A stretch of DNA of 64,000 nucleotides, from positions 248,001 through 312,000 of the forward strand of contig NZ_QEWP01000001.1 of NCBI RefSeq assembly GCF_003121985.1, written 5' to 3'. A program made the translations under genes and the position numbers. The notes beneath the pieces were generated by a model that worked only from the letters and a program-made list of their open reading frames with translations, was not told the origin of the DNA and made no database searches. Of this stretch, positions 57,116 to 64,000 are shown piece after piece (the first letter of the stretch is position 1; the number at the start of each line of letters is the position of its first letter). The DNA is from Marinilabilia rubra (lineage in GTDB: Bacteria > Bacteroidota > Bacteroidia > Bacteroidales > Marinilabiliaceae).

Positions 57116-57223
57116 TCAGAAACTGTTTAAATTTTGTTTTTGGAAAATATTTTTGAAGAATTGAGTTCTTAGACAAGTCAAGACCAGAAAACTTCCCGGA
57201 GGATAAAACTTAAACAGTTTCTC
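57116..57223. repeat. 108-bp TIR element after the aminomutase-like gene
   Basis: The ends CAGAAACTGTTTAAATTTTG and AAAACTTAAACAGTTTCTC are inverted repeats. The interior CAAGACCAGAAAACTTCCC recurs, with the right end, at 16675-16724. Confidence 0.7.
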
Positions 57224-57242
57224 AATAATATTATGAATAATA

Positions 57243-57274
57243 AACCGCAGAAGTTTCCAACCTGCGGTTTTTTT
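57243..57274 (+). terminator. Terminator after the aminomutase-like gene
   Basis: AACCGCAG...CTGCGGTT followed by a run of T. Confidence 0.85.
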
Positions 57275-57286
57275 ATTGGATTTACT

Positions 57287-57294
57287 TACTTTTG
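57287..57294 (+). promoter_or_regulatory. -7 box for the flippase-like gene
   Basis: TACTTTTG is a perfect TAnnTTTG about 100 bp before the ATG at 57395. No -33 box is obvious. Confidence 0.4.
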
Positions 57295-57394
57295 AGGTTT
57301 TCTTTAAAATAGGTGGTTGCAACCATTGATATTAGATTGAAAGACTATTGATAGATCCTGACAAAAAGTACTTGAGCAACCGAAATTATTATCA

Positions 57395-58300
57395 ATGCAA
57401 AAGAAGAAGCTCTTCAAAACGCTAAAGTTAGTTGCCAAAATTGTTCTTAGCGCTGCTATTCTTTGGTATATTTCTACAAAGATTGATGTGGCTGCTATCG
57501 GACGAGCTATTGCACGTGCCAATGTGTGGTGGCTGGTACTGGCATTATTTATATACAGTGTTTCTCAGGTGGCAGCATCTTTCAGGCTAAACACTCTTTT
57601 TCGTCTTATACCTATTCGTATTAGTCAAGTTTCGAATTTGAGACTTTATTGGCTTGGGTTGTTTTACAATCTTTTTCTGCCGGGAGGAGTTGGAGGTGAC
57701 GGCTTCAAAGTTTACATGCTGAATCATTATTTGAAAGTGCCTGTTAAAAGATCGCTGGGAGCTATCTTTGCCGACCGGTTATCCGGACTTACCATTATTG
57801 TGACTTATTTATTGGTATTACTTCATTTCGTAGATTTGGAGGTTCCCTACAAAAACTGGCTGATAGTGGCTATCCCTGTTCCGGTAGTGGTATTCTTTTT
57901 CTTTATGAGATGGGTATTGCCACTTTTTAAGAAGGCTTTTTTCGCAATAAGCCTGTGGTCTCTGCTTGTACAGGGGATCCAAATGCTTGCTGCGGTATGC
58001 ATCCTAAATGGCCTTGGCGTTGATAATTCTGCAAGCTATGATGACTATCTGTTCCTTTTCTTCGTTTCGGCCATTATGGCTTCAGTGCCTGTTACCCTGG
58101 GAGGAATAGGGGCCAGGGAGTTTGCTTTTTTGATTGGGGCACAATACCTGACCTTGCAGCAAGATCAGGCAGTTGCCTTGAGCCTCCTGTTTTTCCTCAT
58201 TTCCGCATTATCGGCCTTTCCCGGAATTTTGTTTACAATCACCCCCCGCGAGATTATAAATCATTATGAAGAAGATCAGAAGTTTAAGGCCTCCAGCTGA
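57395..58300 (+). CDS. Flippase-like (LPG synthetase TM/UPF0104) membrane protein
   Basis: A 301-residue protein with about eight membrane segments. The phrases WLGLFYNLFLPGGVGGDGFKVYML and SVPVTLGGIGAREFAFL are hallmarks of the lysylphosphatidylglycerol synthase TM family (UPF0104), without the synthase domain. Likely moves or modifies a lipid-linked molecule; substrate unknown. Its end overlaps the end of the convergent gene by 25 bp. Confidence 0.88.
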   Translation: MQKKKLFKTLKLVAKIVLSAAILWYISTKIDVAAIGRAIARANVWWLVLALFIYSVSQVAASFRLNTLFRLIPIRISQVSNLRLYWLGLFYNLFLPGGVGGDGFKVYMLNHYLKVPVKRSLGAIFADRLSGLTIIVTYLLVLLHFVDLEVPYKNWLIVAIPVPVVVFFFFMRWVLPLFKKAFFAISLWSLLVQGIQMLAAVCILNGLGVDNSASYDDYLFLFFVSAIMASVPVTLGGIGAREFAFLIGAQYLTLQQDQAVALSLLFFLISALSAFPGILFTITPREIINHYEEDQKFKASS

Positions 58301-59685
58301 GGATAAACGCCTTTTTCAAATCTTTCCAGTAGTTTTTGTCTTGCCTCTTTTAGGGCATAATCAAAACTCCCCGGCCGCATACCTTTTACACCTGTAATGG
58401 TTTCGCTGAAAATTTCTGTTTTGGTTTCTGCAGAGGTGACTGAAATGTGAAGGTCGGCAAATACCAGGTAAACTGTATATCCATTTCCTTCTTTGATGTC
58501 CCCTTTCTTAAAGTTGGCATTTACTTCAATAATGTAAGATGCCTTTTCGGAAGTTTGGGTGAAATTAAAAAAGGTTTCATTGAGGTGCGATTTCAATTGG
58601 TTTGAAAAAAGCTTTTGCCCCGTTGGTTGCCCGAAAACAGATTCGGATGCATCAAGCCATGCATCTGACTTTTGTAATTCAATATTGAATTTGGCGGTGG
58701 GGATGGTTTCTTCAGGAAGAAAGAACTTTACCAAGGGGCTTTTTATGTTTTCTTCCCGGAGCAAAACTGTGTGGTCAAAAGCAACTTCAACTTGCTGTTT
58801 CTTTAAAGATGATTCCAGTTTTTGGATATAACTGTCCACTTCACCTCCCGGGTTGGAGGTAGCTTTTTCCTGCAACAGGCCTTCTCCTTGAACAAACTTG
58901 TAGTGAACGGGGAAATTCCTGACAGGCACCTTTCTGCCTGTGGAAGAGTAAAACTCTACCATTGCTTTTAAGGGTTTCTCCATCGTTTTGGAAAATGAAA
59001 CTTTGTAGTTGGGATTTACCGGAGTTATAGAGATTTTTGAAAAAAGGTGTCTAAGGTCCTGCATTATGTCCGAACCAAAATTGATATTCCCGTCTATTGA
59101 ACGGTAGGTCAAATCTTCCTTAAGGTGATTTTCCAACGATTCAATGGCTTTGAAGTAGGCACCCAGGGCTGCCGTGATTTGCAATCTCCCGGTCATTTCT
59201 CTGGCTTCAAGCAAATATGATGCTGCTTTCTTTTTGGCCATTTCAAGGTCAAGTCGTTTTCTTCGCGTGTATTGATCCTTGTTGAGTTTCATTAACACCC
59301 AGTATTCCCTTCTGTTTTCCCAGGTTTTAACTTCATAGCCGGTCAAGTTCTCTTCTGCGGAGGTTGAAATCTCTGATTCAAATGTTTCACGAAAATTGTA
59401 ATTGTCCTCAAATTGCCGCATCAATGAGTTAGCTGATACGTTGACTTCTATTTCAGAAGCCATTTCTTTTAATGCATCGGCTCTTGCTTTTTTGGCGTAA
59501 TCAAGACCGGAGGTTTCCTTCTTATAGGCCATACCGATACCAATGTAAAAGCTCCTGTCCGAAGGGCGCTTCTTAACCCACTTGGGTTTTCCGGCTTCTG
59601 CAGAAGAGTTGGATAGAAGAAAAACAACGAGAATGACTAATGAATAGAGCCGAGGCATAGTTTTGTGTTTAATAGGTTTAATCAT
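58276..59685 (-). CDS. LPP20 domain secreted protein
   Basis: The 469-residue protein has a signal peptide (ending near SSAEAG) and an LPP20-like domain (about 35-130: YIGIGMA, then ARADALKEMASEIEVNVSAN). A second region (about 180-469) of beta-rich character ends in a helix. The LPP20 name comes from a Helicobacter lipoprotein; function is unknown. Here no lipobox Cys follows the signal. Its ATG overlaps the recX stop, suggesting coupling; a later Met (codon 10) is also possible. Confidence 0.78.
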   Translation of the reverse strand: MIKPIKHKTMPRLYSLVILVVFLLSNSSAEAGKPKWVKKRPSDRSFYIGIGMAYKKETSGLDYAKKARADALKEMASEIEVNVSANSLMRQFEDNYNFRETFESEISTSAEENLTGYEVKTWENRREYWVLMKLNKDQYTRRKRLDLEMAKKKAASYLLEAREMTGRLQITAALGAYFKAIESLENHLKEDLTYRSIDGNINFGSDIMQDLRHLFSKISITPVNPNYKVSFSKTMEKPLKAMVEFYSSTGRKVPVRNFPVHYKFVQGEGLLQEKATSNPGGEVDSYIQKLESSLKKQQVEVAFDHTVLLREENIKSPLVKFFLPEETIPTAKFNIELQKSDAWLDASESVFGQPTGQKLFSNQLKSHLNETFFNFTQTSEKASYIIEVNANFKKGDIKEGNGYTVYLVFADLHISVTSAETKTEIFSETITGVKGMRPGSFDYALKEARQKLLERFEKGVYPQLEALNF

Positions 59686-60142
59686 TTTTTAACAATAATT
59701 GTTCCACAATTGGAATGACTTCCTGATATTCATATCCCTTAGAAACAGCATTTCGAATAATCGCTGCCTTTTGCTTTATGGGTTCCTTGTTTTTCACCTG
59801 ACGAAGTTTCTCTTTAATAACATCTTCCAGTGTAAGGGTATACTCATCCTTGTTAATTTGTTTCAGGGCCTCTTCAATTATTTCGGGAGGGACTTCTTTT
59901 TGCTTCAATTGCCACCATATTTTTTTTCGGCCCCACCGGTTGAATTTGAATTTATCCCTTACAAAGAAATTGGCATAACGGTTTTCATCAATGAATTTTT
60001 CTTCAATTAAACTGACCAGTATTTTTTCAATATTATCAGGACTAATGTCCCATTTTATGAGTTTTTTCCGAATATCTGAACGACAGTACTCCTGGCGCGA
60101 GCAAAGAGCCTCTACTTTATTTAAGGCGGTTTTTACGTCCAT
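59678..60142 (-). CDS. recX: Regulatory protein RecX
   Basis: About 154 residues starting MDVKTALNKVEALCSRQEYC. The three-helix RecX repeats appear in EEKFIDENRYANFFVRDK, WGRKKIWWQLKQKEVPPEII and a third copy at the end. RecX modulates RecA. The longer frame begins with GTG at 60178 inside a -7-like TACTTTAG, so the later ATG is preferred. Confidence 0.88.
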   Translation of the reverse strand: MDVKTALNKVEALCSRQEYCRSDIRKKLIKWDISPDNIEKILVSLIEEKFIDENRYANFFVRDKFKFNRWGRKKIWWQLKQKEVPPEIIEEALKQINKDEYTLTLEDVIKEKLRQVKNKEPIKQKAAIIRNAVSKGYEYQEVIPIVEQLLLKND

Positions 60143-60177
60143 GTAAATTGATCCTTTTTTAGGTTTTGATGGTTCCA

Positions 60178-60185
60178 CTAAAGTA
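60178..60185 (-). promoter_or_regulatory. -7-like box for recX
   Basis: TACTTTAG matches TAnnTTTG at seven of eight positions, 36 bp before the chosen ATG. Confidence 0.4.
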
Positions 60186-60232
60186 ATGAAATTTAATGAG
60201 CCGATTTGGTTAGTATTTTTAAATTATAGGTA

Positions 60233-61303
60233 ATGTTGATCAGAGTAATACTTGTTTCAGGTCTTTTATTTGTTGCCCTGGGAGTTTGGGGCCAAAAGTC
60301 CGAAAATAGAGCCCCGCTGCACTATTTGTCAGGGTATATCTATGGAGGACAAATAGAAATTCATTCTTCAAAGATTGATCACTTCCAGGGTGTGCGGCCT
60401 TTTGGTGCAGGTGTCGATTTCTCCTGGAAATTTGTATCTAAAAAAGCCTACAGCCTTTGTTCATGTTATCCCTCATTAGGACTTTCAGTCAATTACTGGA
60501 ATTTTGGACATGAATCTTTGGGAAATGCAGTTTCAACCCTGTTTTATGTGGAGCCTGTTCTTTTTTCTCCTGCTGGAATTGATTTGGCGGTAAAGGCCGG
60601 AATGGGAGTCAGTTATTTAGACCATCCATACAACGAAAAGTATAATCCATTAAATGTCACTTACAGTACAAACTTTGCCTTTCCATTGATGATCGGATTG
60701 TCTGCAGATGTACCCCTTGATACGAACTGGTCAATTCGTCTGTCAGGGATATTTCAACATATTTCAAATGGGGGAGTTAACCAGCCAAACCTTGGCATTA
60801 ACTATACCACCCTGGGGGTGGGTTTAAAAAGAAAACTGGATTCCAGAAGTTTGCCTCCTCCAATTAAGCCGGAACCCATTGATCCTGATGCTGCAGAGAC
60901 GAGATTGCTTTTCGCCTTTTCAAGTGGCATCAAAGAACCGGAGGATTCGGAGGAAAAGGCCATTCTTATGGCTGTCTCGGCCGAATACCTCCATCAGTTT
61001 GCACGAATCAATGCCTGGTCGGTTGGCTTGCAGGGAGAATATGACAATAGCCGTTCAGAACCGGGATTTAACAACAAATCCCGGCTGAGTTTGACGGCCG
61101 GACACAGTTTTTTACTTGGTCGATTCACCTTTGGGCAAAAGGGGGGAATTTATGTTTGGCGGGGCCACTCCACGCATTCGCCATGGTATCAGTATTATAC
61201 CCTTGATTTTGACTTGGCCGGTCGGTTTGGTTTCGGGGTGGGCCTGAAAGCGCATGGCAAAGTGGCCGAATATCTTGGTGTTCGATTGCTTTACAAGCTT
61301 TAA
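60233..61303 (+). CDS. PagL-like lipid A deacylase (acyloxyacyl hydrolase family)
   Basis: The 356-residue protein has a signal peptide (1-20) and a PagL-like barrel with the His-Ser pair in FQHISNGG (His176, Ser178). PagL removes the 3-O acyl chain of lipid A in the outer membrane. After residue 205 a Pro-rich linker leads to a second beta-rich half of about 150 residues, making the protein twice the length of PagL of Salmonella, as is common in Bacteroidota. It overlaps the end of metF by 4 bp. Confidence 0.82.
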   Translation: MLIRVILVSGLLFVALGVWGQKSENRAPLHYLSGYIYGGQIEIHSSKIDHFQGVRPFGAGVDFSWKFVSKKAYSLCSCYPSLGLSVNYWNFGHESLGNAVSTLFYVEPVLFSPAGIDLAVKAGMGVSYLDHPYNEKYNPLNVTYSTNFAFPLMIGLSADVPLDTNWSIRLSGIFQHISNGGVNQPNLGINYTTLGVGLKRKLDSRSLPPPIKPEPIDPDAAETRLLFAFSSGIKEPEDSEEKAILMAVSAEYLHQFARINAWSVGLQGEYDNSRSEPGFNNKSRLSLTAGHSFLLGRFTFGQKGGIYVWRGHSTHSPWYQYYTLDFDLAGRFGFGVGLKAHGKVAEYLGVRLLYKL

Positions 61304-62256
61304 TAAACGTCCTTTGCAATATTGTAAACGCACTGACTGGCCATCATGGTGTAAAAATGCAATAAGTTAAACCCTTTTGATACTAAATCTTTGGCCTGCA
61401 TGATGCTCCACTCGGTGCCGACTTTGCTTACCTGTTCTTTTGTTTCGCACTTTCTTAATTCCTTTGCAAGCGCTTCAGGAATATCCGTGTGGAAAATTTT
61501 GGGTAGAACGGTTAGTTGATTTTTACTGTTAATGGGCTTTAATCCGGGGATAATCGGCACATTTATTCCTGACTGTCTGCATTTTCCCACAAATTCCACA
61601 AATTTATCGTTGTCAAAAAACATTTGTGTTATAATGTACTCAGCTCCGGCGTCTACTTTTTGCTTGAGCCAGTAAATGTCAGAATCCAGGTTGGGGGCTT
61701 CTTCATGTTTCTCAGGGTAGCCTGCTACGCCATAGCTGAAAGGCGTTTCAAACGGTTCCATCAGCGTACCGTCGAGAAACTGTCCCTTATTCAGGTTATT
61801 GACCTGATGGATGAGGTCGATGGCGTAAGCGTTGCCACCTTCTTCCGGCTTAAAAAACTGGTGACGGTCAGAGCAATCGCCTCTTAGCAATAATAGGTCG
61901 TGAATTCCCAAAAAGTTAAGGTCGATGAGTGCATATTCAGTTTCACTCCGGGTAAAACCGCTGCAAATCATGTGGGGCACTACAGGGATATGGTATCTGT
62001 GCTGAATGGAGGCTGCTACAGCTACCGTCCCCGGGCGTTTGCGAAAAACCTGGGGCTCGGTTATGCCCTGGGCATTTTGTTTGTAAACCACCTCATCGCG
62101 GTGCGAGGTAATGTTTATATACAAAGGATTGAACTCTTTTAGCTTATCTATGGTGTTAAATACTTTTTGAATGCTGTTTCCTTTTAGGGGAGGGAGCAGT
62201 TCAAATGAGAAGGAGGGTTTATCGGTGTTTCGGATAAGTTCGGCAACTGTAGACAT
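61300..62256 (-). CDS. metF: 5,10-methylenetetrahydrofolate reductase
   Basis: About 318 residues from ATG at 62256. It has the family SFELLPPLKGNS start, YINITSHRDE, the FAD-site LLLLRGDCSD and EYIITQMFFDNDKF, then PIIPGLKPI. It makes 5-methyl-THF for methionine synthesis. A TTG start at 62280 would lie in the -7 box and is rejected. Confidence 0.94.
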   Translation of the reverse strand: MSTVAELIRNTDKPSFSFELLPPLKGNSIQKVFNTIDKLKEFNPLYINITSHRDEVVYKQNAQGITEPQVFRKRPGTVAVAASIQHRYHIPVVPHMICSGFTRSETEYALIDLNFLGIHDLLLLRGDCSDRHQFFKPEEGGNAYAIDLIHQVNNLNKGQFLDGTLMEPFETPFSYGVAGYPEKHEEAPNLDSDIYWLKQKVDAGAEYIITQMFFDNDKFVEFVGKCRQSGINVPIIPGLKPINSKNQLTVLPKIFHTDIPEALAKELRKCETKEQVSKVGTEWSIMQAKDLVSKGFNLLHFYTMMASQCVYNIAKDVY

Positions 62257-62277
62257 AGTTTCTTGATTTTTCGGCTG

Positions 62278-62285
62278 CAAAAATA
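62278..62285 (-). promoter_or_regulatory. -7 box for metF
   Basis: TATTTTTG on the minus strand is a perfect TAnnTTTG 22 bp before the ATG. Confidence 0.55.
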
Positions 62286-62502
62286 AGATTATTATTTTTA
62301 TGTGCTAAAAAATAACGGTTTGTTTGTGTTTTGCTGTTTTGTGTAATGAATTTAAATTGCTTCCAATACAACCGTCAGAAGAAGGTATTTCCTTTTTGGT
62401 TAGTTGCCATGGGTGCTTTAAAAAAGCCATTTGTTATTCCGCAAAGCCCCGGAGCTATCGACGAATAAGCTTCTGTTCTCCAGCTGAAAACCTGAACTTA
62501 AT

Positions 62503-64000
62503 TTATTCAAACTCTATCAGTTTCTTTATTTTTCCTGGTTGTGCCCAGTTCATTGTGCCTTCCATTCTTGTAGATAAGAGATATTCTTCAATGGCGGGAT
62601 TTTTTAAGGCTTTCAAAATTTTATTGGCTTCCGCTTTGTTTTTTGCCGGAATAAATGCCTGAAGAGCCTGGTTGGCTTGCCAGATACCTGAAACAATAAT
62701 GGGGCAAAAACATTTACGTCCATATGCTTCCCATACCACCTTGTATGAGGCATAGTTGTAGCTGCCTACACCCAGAAGAGCCCACCATCTCCCCTTCTTT
62801 ATCCATCCATTGATGAGGGTTCCTTTGCGGCCTGTCAGTTTTTGACGATGGTTTTCCAAATAGCTTTTCAGTTCGGGATAATTGTTAAGTTCATCTTCAG
62901 AGAGAGGCATTCCTTTGCTGTCGTGTGGTATTAAAACCCAGGCTACCGGTTTTTCAGTTTGATTCTTGAAGTTGACGGATTTTAACAGTGGAAAAACAAA
63001 CTTAGTTGGAAGTTTCGTTGTCCCATCCACCATACAGAAATCTTCGTTTATTTTTTGGCAGATGTTGAAAAAAAAGACATTGTTTGCTCCGCAGGTGTTG
63101 AGGCCTTGTCTGGGCATTGAATCCTTTGAGAGTTTTATTTTGTTGAAGGAGTTGAGTTTTTTCTCCTGGTGTTTTTTGTATATGCTAAGGGGAGCGGTTG
63201 GGGTTCCAACCGGCGCTGAGAGATAGTCCTCCCATTTGTTTTGTTTAAAAACGGAGTACTTTATTGGGAAGTCGGGTGCTTGATTGCGTGAAAAATGAAC
63301 CAGTCCGTAACGGGTAGAAACTTTCTGAAAAACTGCCTCCTTGTTGAAGTCAAACACCCGGATGGGAGCGAAACTTGTTTCATGGATTTTGTAAGTTCTG
63401 AACGGCTGATGCGCCCCGTCGTTTAGCAATAGTGATAAAGGCATAAAGAAATAAGCATCGCCACCTTCTTTTAAAAAACCGGCAATTGAGACCTGAATAA
63501 TAAGTGCGGCGATATCTATTCGTGAACCGCCTAAAAGGAGATTTCGTTTGTTGTCAATCAGGTCAAATTTGGCAAACAGAGGCTTTATCTTCTGTTTATA
63601 GATATCCGGTAAATCTACGTAATTTTGCCAGGGTGGGTTGCCCAGAATAATATCAAATGTTTGTTCCGGCAAATCTAATAGGTCCTTGTTCCAGAGATTT
63701 TGAGACATGTCTAGTTTGTATGTCTCACGGAATATGGAAAGTGCCTTTTTGTGATGGCTGTAGTTTAACTCGTTGCCGTATAAGTTTTGGGTGGGGAGTT
63801 CTTGGATGGCGTATCCTTTTCTTTGACCATGTAAGATCAATGCTTCAAGCAGATGGCCATGCCCCATGGTGGGATCGAATATGGTGGCCCCTTTCATCCA
63901 TTTTCTGAAAATGTTGAATTGAGAGATGGCGAATTCACCCCATTTAAGAGGGGTGAAGATATCGCCAATTTTCAATTCTTTTTCAACTTCGGATGTTTTC
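62503..64000 (-). CDS. N6-adenine DNA methyltransferase (5' cut by window)
   Basis: The frame is open to the window edge; the only start candidate inside is TTG at 63975 and the reading continues upstream (KTSEVEKE), so the gene is probably truncated here. It shows the N6-methylase pattern: GDIFTPLKWGEF, SAM site FDPTMGHGHLLEAL, catalytic NPPW in ILGNPPWQNY. The C-terminal half (about 250-490) is a target-recognition-like region. It fits a type IIG/Eco57I-like or BREX-like methylase, but no nuclease or other defence gene is in view. Confidence 0.85.
   Translation of the reverse strand, partial: KTSEVEKELKIGDIFTPLKWGEFAISQFNIFRKWMKGATIFDPTMGHGHLLEALILHGQRKGYAIQELPTQNLYGNELNYSHHKKALSIFRETYKLDMSQNLWNKDLLDLPEQTFDIILGNPPWQNYVDLPDIYKQKIKPLFAKFDLIDNKRNLLLGGSRIDIAALIIQVSIAGFLKEGGDAYFFMPLSLLLNDGAHQPFRTYKIHETSFAPIRVFDFNKEAVFQKVSTRYGLVHFSRNQAPDFPIKYSVFKQNKWEDYLSAPVGTPTAPLSIYKKHQEKKLNSFNKIKLSKDSMPRQGLNTCGANNVFFFNICQKINEDFCMVDGTTKLPTKFVFPLLKSVNFKNQTEKPVAWVLIPHDSKGMPLSEDELNNYPELKSYLENHRQKLTGRKGTLINGWIKKGRWWALLGVGSYNYASYKVVWEAYGRKCFCPIIVSGIWQANQALQAFIPAKNKAEANKILKALKNPAIEEYLLSTRMEGTMNWAQPGKIKKLIEFE

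Overview
The window looks like a piece of a Bacteroidota chromosome, probably Marinilabiliales/Bacteroidales. This is inferred from gene order and promoter style, not from a marker-gene comparison. Evidence: several genes have the Bacteroidota -7 box TAnnTTTG just upstream of the start, with no strong Shine-Dalgarno. Clusters typical of the phylum are present (purH-mreBCD-mrdA-rodA; lysS-gpsA-pgi; RDD/SpoIIM/DUF4129/DUF4350/MoxR/DUF58). Secreted glycosidases, a patatin-barrel protein and a TPR sensor kinase paired with a LytTR regulator fit the same group. No rRNA, tRNA, CRISPR array, SusC/SusD pair or intact transposase gene was seen. The first gene (GH92) and last gene (DNA methylase) are cut by the window edges.

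Layout. 1-4.3 kb: carbohydrate genes (GH92 mannosidase end, CE2-like esterase, ROK regulator) separated by repeat-rich spacers. 4.6-11.9 kb: an RDD membrane protein divergent from a tight six-gene operon with a MoxR ATPase and a DUF58 partner. 12.4-17.5 kb: a sensor kinase/response regulator pair bracketed by one clear and one possible AidA/PixA inclusion-body protein, with a 41-bp-period repeat array in the convergent spacer. 17.6-25 kb: patatin-barrel protein, shikimate kinase, topoisomerase IV (ParC, ParE). 25.4-32.6 kb: the rod-shape cluster and purH. 32.9-37.1 kb: pgi, gpsA, lysS. 38.1-41.7 kb: lipA, lipB, recJ. 41.9-47.2 kb: GH3 enzyme and an unclassified secreted family with glycosidase-like features. 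47.4-51.6 kb: lipoprotein and a large FHA/ABC transporter fusion. 51.7-57.1 kb: cold-shock protein, lipid-anchored sugar isomerase-like protein, SLC12-like transporter, radical SAM aminomutase-like enzyme. 57.4-64 kb: flippase-like protein, LPP20-like protein, RecX, PagL-like lipid A deacylase, MetF, N6-adenine methylase.

The genes are mostly housekeeping, but the spacers are unusual. They carry at least six families of small palindromic repeats, including a 236-bp two-hairpin element with matching TIRs. One copy of it is interrupted by another TIR element, and its long stem shows compensatory changes between copies. The strongest candidates for something undescribed are this element, the 41-bp array in the two-component/PixA locus, and the protein family at 44895.
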